In this document: positions 9,068 to 18,566 of the stretch, one piece after another
Position numbering within the stretch: the first letter of the stretch is position 1
How the letters are laid out: each line of letters begins with the position of its first letter
Origin: Welwitschia mirabilis
Taxonomy: Eukaryota; Gnetophyta; Gnetopsida; Welwitschiales
DNA: 21,749 nt
Reading direction: 5' to 3'
Assembly: GCA_051453625.1 (NCBI GenBank)
Contig: JBOZIK010000001.1
Span: 115,338,686-115,360,434 of the forward strand
Translations under genes and position numbers: made by a program
The notes under the pieces: model-generated
The model's database searches: none
What the model was told of the DNA's origin: nothing
What the model saw: the letters and a program-made list of their open reading frames with translations, nothing else

Positions 9068-10265
9068 TGTGATAACACATGAAAATTATCATTTAGATCA
9101 AATATATTAGTAAATTTATCTTAATTACAAATATTAAATTAACTATTTTATCATAAAAATATGTCTGTTATTATTTTTACTATAATTAATAAACTTATGA
9201 GTTTTTCCATAATGATTTCAAGCATTTTGAAGCACATGCTAAAAGATGAAAGAATCTCAATAGAAAATGTTAGCACTGCCATTTAGACCTCTAGCACCAC
9301 AAGTTTCTTAAAGCAGATCACCTTCAAAGTTAGGTTTCAGAGTCACCTTGGGAAAAGGATTAGATTCTAGTTTTGAGGTTAAATAATTATGATGCTAAAG
9401 CAAGCCAAAATATGTGGGCATAAAAGTGTCAACTTCGCATTTGTAAAATCTTAAATGGAAATCCCTAATTATTAAACGTTAATCCTATTTTTACCTATAA
9501 AAAGCACAAGTGGCCATAATTATAAAAATATTTTTCTAGTAAAAGCATTATACTCCTTAAAGCATAGGATCTTTACTATGTCTTTCTAAGATTCCCATTT
9601 GAGAGGGGGCTAACATCAAGGATAGCTTGGTGATTCTATATCAACATTAGTTTTCTTTCTTTAATGTACTATAATTCTTGTTATTTTAAAAAAAAATAGA
9701 GTAGATCTTCCTTTTTAATTTTAAGTTATAATTCACATTGTACTTTTAATATTTGAATAAAACTATGTGTTGATTAAGTATTCTTATTTTCTGATTATGT
9801 CTCTTTTGCTCACATTTTGATTTATAGTTTATCTTATTTGATGGTCTTTAGGCATAATTTCCATACTTTTCATGCCTCCATTTATGCTATGATGGATCAA
9901 GTTAGCTAAGAGATTTCACCATTATTCTTATGGTGAATGAGATTATCTCACCATGATCTAAGTCATATTTACTTAGAATTTTTAAGATTTATTTAGGAAT
10001 TTACATTATATTATTAATAGAATTCCTTCTCATTAGAAGATTAGGGTAATTCATTAAAGTTATTTTGCTTCTATACTTTTTTCATTTGAAACATTTTCAT
10101 CATAATCTCAATTTACATTTTTCCTTAATTATTTTACTAGTTTAAAGAACTATTTTGTTGTCACTCTTACTATTACCTTGATTTATTCCTATGGATTGAA
10201 TGAAATTAGAAATTTGCTATAAATAATATTCAATGAAAATTAATGTAAATAAAATACTAAAAAAC
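9068..10265 (+). repeat. 3' LTR of gypsy element 1
   Basis: Begins TGTGATAACA directly after the purine tract and ends near AAAAACA. Collinear with the 5' LTR through the TATA box (9496-9503), the block ending TCTTTCTAAGATTCCC and the terminal AATGTAAAT. It carries ~25 extra bases (CTAACATCAAGGATAGCTTG) near 9610-9635 that are absent from the left copy. Confidence 0.85.
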
Positions 10266-10526
10266 AAAAATAGTTTGATGATTATAATGACTTAAATCTC
10301 TAAATTTAAAATGTATGCTACATAAATGATCAAAAAATGACTAAAAATGATGATACATAAGGGATGAAGTATGATATTTTACAAATGACGAAATGGAGAA
10401 TGAGTCTATATCATTAAATTTCTATGAATTTTTAATAGAGACTTAAGTGCTAGAAAAATTAAAAATGGGATGTAGAGTGTTTTATTCAAAAAGGGTTTTA
10501 TCTATTTAGGATAAGGTATTGATGCT

Positions 10527-10529
<3 letters not shown>
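10266..10529. other. AT-rich spacer, no gene
   Basis: Nothing recognisable. It contains loosely repeated TGAT and AAATGA words only. It could already belong to the LTR of the second gypsy element, whose left edge is not resolved. Confidence 0.4.
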
Positions 10530-10582
<53 letters not shown>

Positions 10583-10585
10583 TGT

Positions 10586-10640
<55 letters not shown>
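10530..10640. repeat. Compound microsatellite (GA)n-(TG)n
   Basis: About 25 GA units (10530-10580) switch directly to about 30 TG units (10581-10640), with a single GGG interruption at 10586-10588. The open frames crossing it in three phases are artefacts of the repeat. Confidence 0.97.
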
Positions 10641-10647
<7 letters not shown>

Positions 10648-10657
10648 TGGGGGTGTA

Positions 10658-10711
10658 NNNNNNNNNNNNNNNNNNNNNNNNNNNNNNNNNNNNNNNNNNN
10701 NNNNNNNNNNN
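10658..10711. other. Assembly gap (54 N)
   Basis: The gap sits 17 bases after the compound microsatellite, which probably caused it. Confidence 0.99.
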
Positions 10712-11717
10712 TGAGACATTTATACAAGTTTAGATGTAATTCTAAGGATTTTAGAGAATTAATGAAAGATCTTAGAAATGTGCAATTCTTAACATGATTT
10801 GAGGCATTTGAGGCACATTCTGATACACATGACTTTGGAGAAATATTACTAATGAAAAAGGCTAGATTCACCTCACTTATATGAATAAAGAAGACTATCG
10901 TCCCCTCTATCATTCCCATGATAGACAGGATGATGACATTATACATACCACCCTGGATGCTAATGTGGATTGGAACTGACACTGTTGAATTATGCTTTGT
11001 AAAAGGTTTTCATTACATATATCATCCATATGATAGGTAGGATGACCACTATAATGGTTGACCCATCATCCCCTTGGTTATCCCCATGATAGCTAGGATA
11101 ACACTATAACTAATAGTCAATCTTTGTCTATCTTGTTTGTTTCTTTTCTATAATGGAGCATGTTTTACAATGCCTTTTGTGTGCTAGTTTTTCTTTATAA
11201 CCCTATAAATAAGACCTCCTTTTGATTTTCCTCTTCATCTTAGATCATTGAAAATTCTTGTGACACGAGATTAAAGGGCAAGAGTTCCATCTTAAGAGTT
11301 GTAGAAAGACATTCCCTTGGTGAAGTGTTGTGCATACTTTATTGAGGCTCAATTGTTTTGTAACACATATGCTAGATCCATTTAATATAGAACTCTATTT
11401 TCATGTATGTATTTATTTCTATTAGATGTTCCTTATGGTTTTTGTTACCCTTGATTTGCTAACAATTTCATTGGTGATATAGTTTTTAAGGGCAGCCTTT
11501 GTTAAAGCTGAAAGAAAGTAGTTTAGCTTTATTTTGTATTACATTTAGATTTATTTACATTTGCATTATATTTTTATTTCTTGAATTGTTCTTAAATTTC
11601 TATTACATATTCTTGTAAAAATCAATCCTTATTCTCCTCTCATAAGTCTTCAATGAAATATGACATTTGCGTCACTCCCATTCATACTAGTATGTGTATG
11701 CAAAAATACATACCACA
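10712..11717 (+). repeat. 5' LTR of gypsy element 2 (left edge uncertain)
   Basis: Inferred from the TATA box at 11204-11211, the ~500 bases of non-coding sequence after it, and the primer site starting 7 bases after CCACA (11713-11717). There is no second copy in the window for comparison, so the left limit given is simply the end of the gap. The part before the TATA box contains three copies of a palindromic motif. Confidence 0.5.
11204..11211 (+). promoter_or_regulatory. TATA box of the gypsy element 2 LTR
   Basis: TATAAATA in the context CCCTATAAATAAGACC, a usual LTR core promoter context. It lies ~520 bases before the primer binding site, consistent with R and U5 following. Confidence 0.6.
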
Positions 11718-11723
11718 AAAAAT

Positions 11724-11741
11724 TAGTGTCATTGCCAGAGA
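11724..11741 (+). other. Primer binding site of gypsy element 2
   Basis: TAGTGTCATTGCCAGAGA, close to the TGGTGTCGTTGCCGGGGA variant of the tRNA-Asp-type site common in Athila/Tat elements. All four differences are G-to-A. The conserved-looking leader GACCACTAAGGAGTATGAGG follows immediately. Confidence 0.7.
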
Positions 11742-12454
11742 AGACCACTAAGGAGTATGAGGATTACTATCATTCGAGTGAGTACATCATATTTCCATTT
11801 GGTTATTTATCCATAGTGACATTATATTTTAATTAGGAGTCATAGGTTTTTTTTTTTTTTTGTAGTTTTTCAGTTTCAGTTTTAGTATTGAAATAACCAT
11901 TGTCCTCTCTATCATCCTCACCATAGACAGGATGATAGTTTGTGATTTTACTTTTTAGATTACAGTTTTTGTTTTCTATTATGATAATAATAATTAGTTT
12001 TTATCATCTCTTATGTCATCCACATGACAAAAGAAACAATAATCTGTGTCTTTTTCTAGTTTTTGGTTTTTGTTCTGCTATACTTCTATTTTTTGCTTTC
12101 TATGTTTGCCATTTATCCTGTCACCCCCAAAATAGTTAAGATGATAGTTATTTTTTATTTCATTTTATATTGATTTCTATGTGTAAGATATAATGTTGTG
12201 ATGTGATCAGTTTAAAAATGAAATATCAAAAAGAAAAACTTTTNNNNNNNNNNNNNNNCAGAGAAGGAATGGTAGACTTTAAAGTAAAATCAAAAAAACA
12301 ATCTCTAGGTGCTTACAATATTTCTTCTAAATTTATTTTTTTTCAAACCTAATCCTTTTCAAGAAAATTTTGTAGAAAATAATTAGTTTAGAATGTCGAG
12401 TGCTTTCCAAAAGTAAAATCAAGTTGTAGGGTCTTCAACCCCTGCTCCTAATGA
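11742..12454 (+). other. Leader of gypsy element 2, no gene
   Basis: AT-rich non-coding leader. The 65-codon open frame at 11942-12139 is hydrophobic and T-rich with no motif. A 15-base run of N lies at 12244-12258. Confidence 0.5.
12244..12258. other. Assembly gap (15 N)
   Basis: Short run of N in the leader of gypsy element 2. Confidence 0.99.
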
Positions 12455-13650
12455 AAATCTTATCCTAAGGAATTACTAGAAAATGAAAAACAAGAGATTC
12501 AAGCTCCTTTAGATATAACCCTAAGAGACGATGTTGAGTTAAAGAACTTAAATTCCTATCTAATCTTTAGTGATGAATACTATGAGGATCCCCTCCAACA
12601 CATTGTGAACATAGAACAATTAATTCTTACCTCTAAAAATGGAAAGAAGAGGATTAGTGATAGAACATACATGATCATTTTTCCTATGACATTTCAAGGA
12701 AGAGCTAAAAATTAGCTAAAAACTATATCCCATAAAAGTTTAAAATATTGAAATCAAGTTTAACAAGCCTTCATCAAAAGGTTCATGAGTGAAGAAACCA
12801 TTAGAAATAAAAAAGAATTAATAGACTTTCAACAACAATCAAATGAGGGTTATGCTTTCACATATGAATGGTTCTTCATAGCAATCCACTCTAATCCAGT
12901 AGATAGTTTTTCATGAGAAGAATTAGTTAACTATTTTTACAGTGGGCAAAACCGCCACACAAAATAATTGTAGACTTTTCTTGTGATGGAAACCTTATGA
13001 AACTCATATTAGGAGATGCTTGAAAAACATTAGAAGAACTTCTGAAGATAAGCCAAACTTGGCCAATATCAAAATAAAACCAAACTATAGGCTAACTCAT
13101 CAATAATTTGAAGGAAGTTAAACAAGAAAAGGAGGTAAAAAATAACTCTACAAATCTAATTAGAAATTTCACAACAACTTTGAAAAAGTGTATTAAAATA
13201 ATTTTAGGTGCCAAATTATCAAATAAAACGAATATTATGCCAACATGTGATCTACGCAAGGACAATTACCACATAACTAAAAACTGTTCACTTTTTCCCA
13301 TCTATAAATAAAAGATAAATAATGAAGTTTGTGCTTTCAATAAAAAATTTTTAAACTTTTGGTTACCACCTAGGTTGAATACGCATTTTTAAAATAATCT
13401 TTAACCTTTCAAAAATCAATTCCAAAATTAAAATTTCCAATCACGTTCATAGAACTTTTAACATCTTAATGATCCACTCACAAACTTTATTGATGAATTC
13501 AAAAAATCACAAGAAACAACAAATGCCAAACTTGATAACTTAGTAAATGTCATTCAACAAACAATGTTGGCAAATCAAAGGCCATTATTAACATTAGATA
13601 TACAAATTTTACCAAATCCCAATCAAATAAGAAGGGATTATAAGGTTGTA
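12455..13650 (+). pseudogene. gag remnant of gypsy element 2
   Basis: Capsid protein of the element. From 12455 one frame stays open for 86 codons without an ATG (ELLENEKQEIQAPLDITLRD, later SDRTYMIIFPMTFQGRAKN) to TAG at 12713. The same frame then continues with scattered stops: QAFIKRFMSEETIRNKKEL, FQQQSNEGYAFTYEWF, EELVNYFYSGQNRHTK. This is the Retrotrans_gag pattern (L.G.A..W ... F...F ... R..L....Q...E....Y). After a shift, the open frame 13108-13311 holds a zinc knuckle at 13246-13287, spaced 2-4-4, in which the second Cys is Arg (CGC). The C-terminal part (LDNLVNVIQQTMLANQRPLL) runs into the gap. Several stops sit where Trp is expected (for example TAG at 12713). Confidence 0.8.
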
Positions 13651-14433
13651 NNNNNNNNNNNNNNNNNNNNNNNNNNNNNNNNNNNNNNNNNNNNNNNNNN
13701 NNNNNNNNNNNNNNNNNNNNNNNNNNNNNNNNNNNNNNNNNNNNNNNNNNNNNNNNNNNNNNNNNNNNNNNNNNNNNNNNNNNNNNNNNNNNNNNNNNNN
13801 NNNNNNNNNNNNNNNNNNNNNNNNNNNNNNNNNNNNNNNNNNNNNNNNNNNNNNNNNNNNNNNNNNNNNNNNNNNNNNNNNNNNNNNNNNNNNNNNNNNN
13901 NNNNNNNNNNNNNNNNNNNNNNNNNNNNNNNNNNNNNNNNNNNNNNNNNNNNNNNNNNNNNNNNNNNNNNNNNNNNNNNNNNNNNNNNNNNNNNNNNNNN
14001 NNNNNNNNNNNNNNNNNNNNNNNNNNNNNNNNNNNNNNNNNNNNNNNNNNNNNNNNNNNNNNNNNNNNNNNNNNNNNNNNNNNNNNNNNNNNNNNNNNNN
14101 NNNNNNNNNNNNNNNNNNNNNNNNNNNNNNNNNNNNNNNNNNNNNNNNNNNNNNNNNNNNNNNNNNNNNNNNNNNNNNNNNNNNNNNNNNNNNNNNNNNN
14201 NNNNNNNNNNNNNNNNNNNNNNNNNNNNNNNNNNNNNNNNNNNNNNNNNNNNNNNNNNNNNNNNNNNNNNNNNNNNNNNNNNNNNNNNNNNNNNNNNNNN
14301 NNNNNNNNNNNNNNNNNNNNNNNNNNNNNNNNNNNNNNNNNNNNNNNNNNNNNNNNNNNNNNNNNNNNNNNNNNNNNNNNNNNNNNNNNNNNNNNNNNNN
14401 NNNNNNNNNNNNNNNNNNNNNNNNNNNNNNNNN
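13651..14433. other. Assembly gap (783 N) inside gypsy element 2
   Basis: Separates gag from integrase, where protease, RT and RNase H should be. Long open frames spanning it are artefacts of N. Protease-RT-RNase H would usually need over 2 kb, so either the gap length is wrong or the element has a deletion. Confidence 0.99.
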
Positions 14434-15571
14434 GACCCAAGAAAATATTTTTTCCATAGGATAGGTAAATACAAGTGGATAGTACCCCATCTTTATTATA
14501 GATGTAAGGATCAAATCATGAGGGAACATATACCTGAATGCGAAAAACTTAATATCCTTCACCTTTGTCATGGTACTATTTGTGATGAACATTTTAGTGG
14601 TCAAAAAATAGCCATAAAAATTATGCACTTTAGATTCTATTAGCCTAGTCTTTTTCAGTACTCTTTTAAGTATGCTAGAAGGTGTGATGCATGTTAATTT
14701 TTTGGTATTCTTTTACAATCATAATAAATGCCTCTCAAACCTATTCTTAAGTGTAAAACTTTTGACTAATGGAAAATTAATTTCATAGGCTCAATAAAAT
14801 CACCTTCTAAGGATAATAATTACATTTTAGTGGCTATGGATTATGTGGCTAAATGGGTTAAAGTAGTTTCTACTTCCTTAAATGATGCCCGAATAGTTTG
14901 CGATTTTAATAGAACTTAAATTTTTCAGTGCTTTGGTTTTCCTAGAATAATCATTAGTGATCAGAGAACTTACTACATTAACCATCTTTTTAGGAAACTT
15001 CTTTTATCTATTAATATAGAATATCATGTAGCTTACACTTACCATCCTCAAACTAATGGAAAACTGAAATACTATTAGAGAGATCAAAAAAATGATTCTA
15101 AAACTTGTCTCTTCTAATAAAAATTTATGGGCTTTTAAATTGAATGATTTTCTTTGGGCTTACTATACCACTTGGCATAATTCAGTTGGTTTTTCACCTT
15201 ATGAACGTGTATATGGTAACATCTTTGTTGTACCTGTTGATGTTTTTTATAATTCTTATTATTCTACACATCATCTTACTTGGAAGAAAACCTTAAAACT
15301 CACTCAGCTCAATTGGATCATTTAGATGAAAACTAAACTCAAGTTATTCACTGTCAAATTATTCAAAAAGCCTAAAGTAAGTTCAAACATGATAAAAAGC
15401 TAATTCATAAAAACTATAAACTTGGTCAACTTATCTTATTATACAATACTAAAATCCATATTATACATAATAATACCTCAAAATAATTTGATCCATATCT
15501 TATTAAAAAAGTACATTCTAATGGCTCTAATCCAGAAAGTTAATAGGCAAAGGTTAAAAATATATGAGTAA
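14434..15571 (+). pseudogene. Integrase remnant of gypsy element 2 (HHCC, DDE core, C-terminal part)
   Basis: Integrase inserts element cDNA into the genome. In one frame from 14434, the zinc-binding domain is intact: His 14569, His 14590 and CDAC at 14683-14694 (H-x6-H-x30-C-x2-C). The RNase-H-like core follows in the same frame: first acidic residue is Asn (AAT 14779-14781, in KINFIG), second Asp is intact (GAT 14959, in IISDQRT), and the Glu site 36 codons on is Lys (AAA 15067-15069, after HPQTNG). Stops occur at expected Trp or Gln codons (14641, 14695). A one-base shift near 15075 moves to the frame of 15092-15325 (REIKKMILKL, DFLWAYYTTWHNSVGFSPYE). The C-terminal end keeps KLGQLILLYNTK and FDPYLIKKVHSNG, a decayed GPF/Y-type region, finishing with NRQRLKIYE and a stop at 15569. 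Catalytically dead. Confidence 0.88.
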
Positions 15572-17228
15572 ACTTATGATGTAAAATAGAAGCACTAGCC
15601 TTAGAGGTTCTCTTCAATGAGGATGAATTCTGCCCTACCATTGTCTAAATTTTTTCTTACTGTTCTCCTTTGGAGGCCATTATGACATTGCTTAATTATA
15701 TTTTAAACATGACTTATGTATTTATTTCCATGACTAGTTCTTTGACTTGGGTATTTTATGATGATAAGATTGGATTCACCCAATCTTAAAACATTCACAT
15801 ATTTATGAACTTTAGTTTAAAGGAAGATGATTTATTTTTGATGTTTTTCTCAATGATGAAAATGTCTTAGATTATTTAAGACTATTCTTTTCTATCTTCA
15901 TCTTATGAATTCACCTTTATCTTTTGGAGTGTTTGGTCATGTGGAACATTTTTCTTTATGCAAAAGAATGGAAAAGAAAGTGAAATAAGACCATGGTTTT
16001 TTATTCAAGATATTTCAAAAACATGATCATTATAATGTCCTATCGTAAGTACACTAGGGCAAATATTTCCAAGAGAAACCTTTGGTAGTGTAATATAATA
16101 GTTGTGGAAACTCCAACTAGGGGTTAGTTGATCATGCTTTATGGGTCCTTACTTATCTAACTATGTCATCATGTTTAATAAATGATAATAAAAACTTAAA
16201 ATCTATGGGATCAGTGGTGTTCTTGGTATCATTATAAGCATTGCTTATTTATAGACTCTTATGTCTTTCCACATGACCATTTTATTTCTAAGGCTTTAGG
16301 TGTTTGTTTTGAGCTGTTAGTAAGGGAGTTCATTTTTGAGCAACTCTTTAGTCTTATCATTTATTATTTAAAGCATTTAATTTTTAGCATTTTCATATAA
16401 CCATAATCCTTAAATAATCATGAATTTAATTATATCTATGATGGTAAATTCATTCTAGCATTAATAGCCATGTAGTAATTATGCACATGATAATACTAGT
16501 TACTAAATAATTATATTTATGAAAGTCATAATGATTAATTAATCATGAAGTTGATTATATCCATGATAATATTAATCTCTAAATAATCATTAAGTCAATT
16601 ATATTTTCTAAAAAATGTTAAGTAGATAATTAGTGCTTAATCATGTCCTTAAGGACTTTATTACCTTATGGATAAAGATAATGATCTTCACTTATAAAAC
16701 CCATAATCTTGTAAAATAGCTTATAGAGTTTGAATCATTTTAATGAAAACATAAATAAATATATCATAAGTACATATACCCCTTAATCAAAAATTTAAAA
16801 AATAAACCTTTAAATAATTTATATTAACTACATAATTAATTATAAATTTCCTGCATGATTTCTAATTATAACCTTATTAGTAACTTATGAATCTAATAGA
16901 ACAAATCCTTTTATAAGTAAGGAAGAGTAATTAACTTAATCATTTAGTTTAAATTAACTACCTAACAGTTATAACATAATCTTTATTAAAAACATATAAA
17001 CTTCAACTTCTAAAATAATACTTATCCTATTGTTAATTAAATCTAATAATATTTCCACTCATTTTAGATGGCTTGTCATCACCAACCAAGTCTTTAAGCT
17101 AATTCAATTGTACCAACTAATTAACATTAAGATAATTCAAGGACTAATTAGCAACATAATGATGGAAATATATCAAGTTAATATTTTCTAATTTGATATT
17201 AAACTATTATTTTCTATTTAGTAAAACA
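15572..17228. other. AT-rich stretch between gypsy element 2 and the copia element, no gene
   Basis: No reading frame, RNA gene or LTR recognised. Position suggests that at least the left part was the 3' non-coding region of gypsy element 2, but I find no match to its 5' LTR. A short degenerate repeat occurs at 16411-16610. Confidence 0.45.
16411..16610 (+). repeat. Degenerate repeats of an AATAATCATGAA...AATTATATCTATGAT word
   Basis: A unit of about 35-40 bases appears near 16411 and again near 16535, with a partial copy at 16581 and a looser one near 16504. All are AT-rich, so some similarity may be compositional. Confidence 0.4.
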
Positions 17229-17376
17229 TGTTGGATCTTACACAAAAAAGACTAATCATTACAGATCAGAAGCTAAAACAATTTGTTACAATTTAAATCT
17301 GAACCTGTCAAGATATCATACCCTCCTAAGGGGTTAATTGCACTTGAAGCCTACATAGAAATGAACTAATTTCAAA

Positions 17377-17820
17377 GGGATCAACTAGATTCTTGAGCAG
17401 TCGATCAGACCTTCACATCTAATACTTTATAGCCAATCATTAAGGGATCAACTCGGTTTTTGAGGGTTTGATCAGACCTAAGCATTAAACTTTCATAGCT
17501 GATTGTCAAGGGGTCGACCAGATTCCTGAGGGGTCAACCATGTCTAGAGTGATGCTCACCCTTTATCAGTAAGGGGTTGATCAGACATTTATGAGGTCAA
17601 CTAAACCTAGAGCAAAAAATAGTTACAATTTTTTCCTAACCAAGGGGACAACCAGACGAATATGTGGGTGATTAGATAAGTAGTTACCAGACCTTGAGGG
17701 GTCAACTAGACATGGAGTCATAAGAAACAAGAATCGATCAAAAGAACATGAGGGTAACCAACTTTAGTAACAGTTCTAAATAAGGTCAACCAGATATTTC
17801 AAGGGATCAAATAGTCATGA
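17377..17820 (+). repeat. ~66-bp degenerate tandem repeats with GGGGTCGACC/GGGATCAACT core inside copia LTR
   Basis: Units begin with GGGATCAAC or GGGGTCGACC at 17377, 17444, 17510, 17573 and 17644 (spacing 67, 66, 63, 71). Most units carry a second half-copy such as GAGGGGTCAACC 25-35 bases later. Looser copies continue near 17696 and 17781. The best-preserved core, GGTCGACC, is a perfect palindrome. It lies in the presumed U3, before the TATA-like box at 17909. Confidence 0.75.
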
Positions 17821-17908
17821 TGGAAACAAGATTTTTCTAGCCATTATGAATTCATTTTTTGTCCATTGGAAGGTCGTTTTACTTGTAAAAATTCTAAAAG
17901 TCTTTCAC

Positions 17909-17916
17909 TATATATT
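17909..17916 (+). promoter_or_regulatory. TATA-like box in the copia LTR
   Basis: TATATATT after CTTTCAC, about 590 bases before the LTR end. A second TATATATT occurs at about 18053, so the choice between them is uncertain. Confidence 0.4.
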
Positions 17917-18502
17917 TGGTAAGAGTCAAAATTACTGTACCACTTTGTAATCTTTATAAAATCATTTTTTGTACTCACTAGCATATTCTAACTAACCTAA
18001 GATGAACCAAAAACTAATGTTATCATTATGTACTTGGTCAAGTCAGTTGCACTATATATTTTTGGATTGTACCATCTTTTCAAGCACTGTAGTAATATCA
18101 TTCTTAAGATAAAGATATGATGAAACCTATGCATTTTTTCACATCATTGTTATCACTGTGCATTCTTGCTAAAGATAGAGAGTAAGCCTTAGAAAAGTTT
18201 ATTTCTAAATGTTACAGATGAACTTGAAATACCTAGAAAAAGATTAATAGAGATCTAGATCAGGCTTAAGAAGAAATTGATCATTGAAAGTGGAGTTAGG
18301 GGTTTTCTGAATCACTATAAATCTTGTGTGCATCCTCTTTAGTATTTTTATGCTTTTTGTTCTTTATTTGTAAGAATAGTTTTAGATTTATTTGCATAAG
18401 TTTTTAGTATTTATTTGAGTAAAGTTATTCTTGTAAATGCATTCAATTAATTTTTAAATCTTATTGATCCCCTTGTCCCTTTAGAGTTCTTAATTAAACA
18501 TT

Positions 18503-18514
18503 TGATATTAGATC
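18503..18514 (+). other. Primer binding site (initiator Met tRNA type) of the copia element
   Basis: TGATATTAGATC, compared with TGGTATCAGAGC, the known plant copia site complementary to initiator Met tRNA. Two of three differences are G-to-A or C-to-T. The usual CTTGG follows in place. Confidence 0.75.
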
Positions 18515-18566
18515 TTGGTTGAGTCTATGTTAAGATACTAATAGGTCTAGAATCTAGAACTAAAAA

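Larger units (their letters stand above)
2353..10265 (+). mobile_element. Ancient Ty3/gypsy LTR retrotransposon, Athila/Tat type, internally deleted or degenerate
   Basis: Two direct repeats of ~1.2 kb (about 2353-3523 and 9068-10265) enclose, in order, a primer binding site just after the left repeat, a gag remnant, an aspartic protease remnant, the start of reverse transcriptase, and a purine tract (GAAGGGA) just before the right repeat. This is the order of a + strand LTR retrotransposon. The tRNA-Asp-type primer site, the gag layout and the LGRPFL motif ending the protease region point to the non-chromoviral Athila/Tat branch of Metaviridae. The LTRs differ by many substitutions and indels, so the insertion is old. 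About 2.1 kb before the right LTR has no recognisable RT core, RNase H or integrase. Ends are accurate only to a few bases, and I could not find a convincing target-site duplication. Confidence 0.85.
10908..12150 (+). repeat. Dispersed ~28-bp palindromic motif, 4 clear and 2 partial copies
   Basis: Consensus about TATCATCCCCATGATAG then a short spacer then AGGATGAT. Copies: 10908-10936, 11019-11046, 11075-11103, 11908-11938; weaker ones at 12015-12030 and 12113-12150. Each can pair TCATCC with GGATGA around a CATGATAG or similar loop. Three lie upstream of the LTR TATA box; the others lie after the primer binding site. Confidence 0.65.
10712..15571 (+). mobile_element. Second Ty3/gypsy retroelement remnant (Athila/Tat-like), 5' LTR to integrase
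   Basis: The order is LTR 3' half with TATA box (11204), primer binding site (11724), leader, gag (12455-13650), a gap, then integrase (14434-15571), all on the + strand. The primer site and integrase match the same branch as element 1. Its gag is easier to read than that of element 1, but I could not date it because only one LTR is recognisable. The left boundary is not defined, because the LTR start lies near or within the microsatellite and gap. No matching 3' LTR is visible between the integrase and the copia LTR at 17229. It may have been lost, be too decayed, or lie beyond the copia insertion. Confidence 0.75.
17229..18500 (+). repeat. 5' LTR of the copia element
   Basis: Begins TGTTGGATCTTACAC and ends TTAATTAAACA, two bases before the primer site. 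TGTT and AACA are the short terminal inverted repeats typical of LTRs. About 1.27 kb. No second copy is in the window, so the left edge rests on the TGTT start only. Confidence 0.65.

Noticed and set aside
2340-10275. Target-site duplication of gypsy element 1
   Set aside because: A-rich flanks (AAAAT before, AAAAA after) could match by chance, and LTR ends are too decayed to fix the boundaries.
10506-10982. Open frames in three phases across the microsatellite
   Set aside because: Dinucleotide repeats have no stops in these phases; products are Thr-His or Leu-Ser/Arg-Glu repeats without meaning.
13550-14643. Five long open frames on both strands
   Set aside because: They consist almost entirely of N; only the + frame ending at 14640 carries real integrase sequence on its right side.
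15572-17228. A 3' LTR for gypsy element 2
   Set aside because: No block similar to 10712-11717 (TATA region, palindromic motif or terminal CCACA region) could be found.
17377-17820. Regularly spaced palindromic repeats resembling a CRISPR array
   Set aside because: Units are degenerate, the intervening sequence is itself repeated, and the context is a plant copia LTR with no cas genes.
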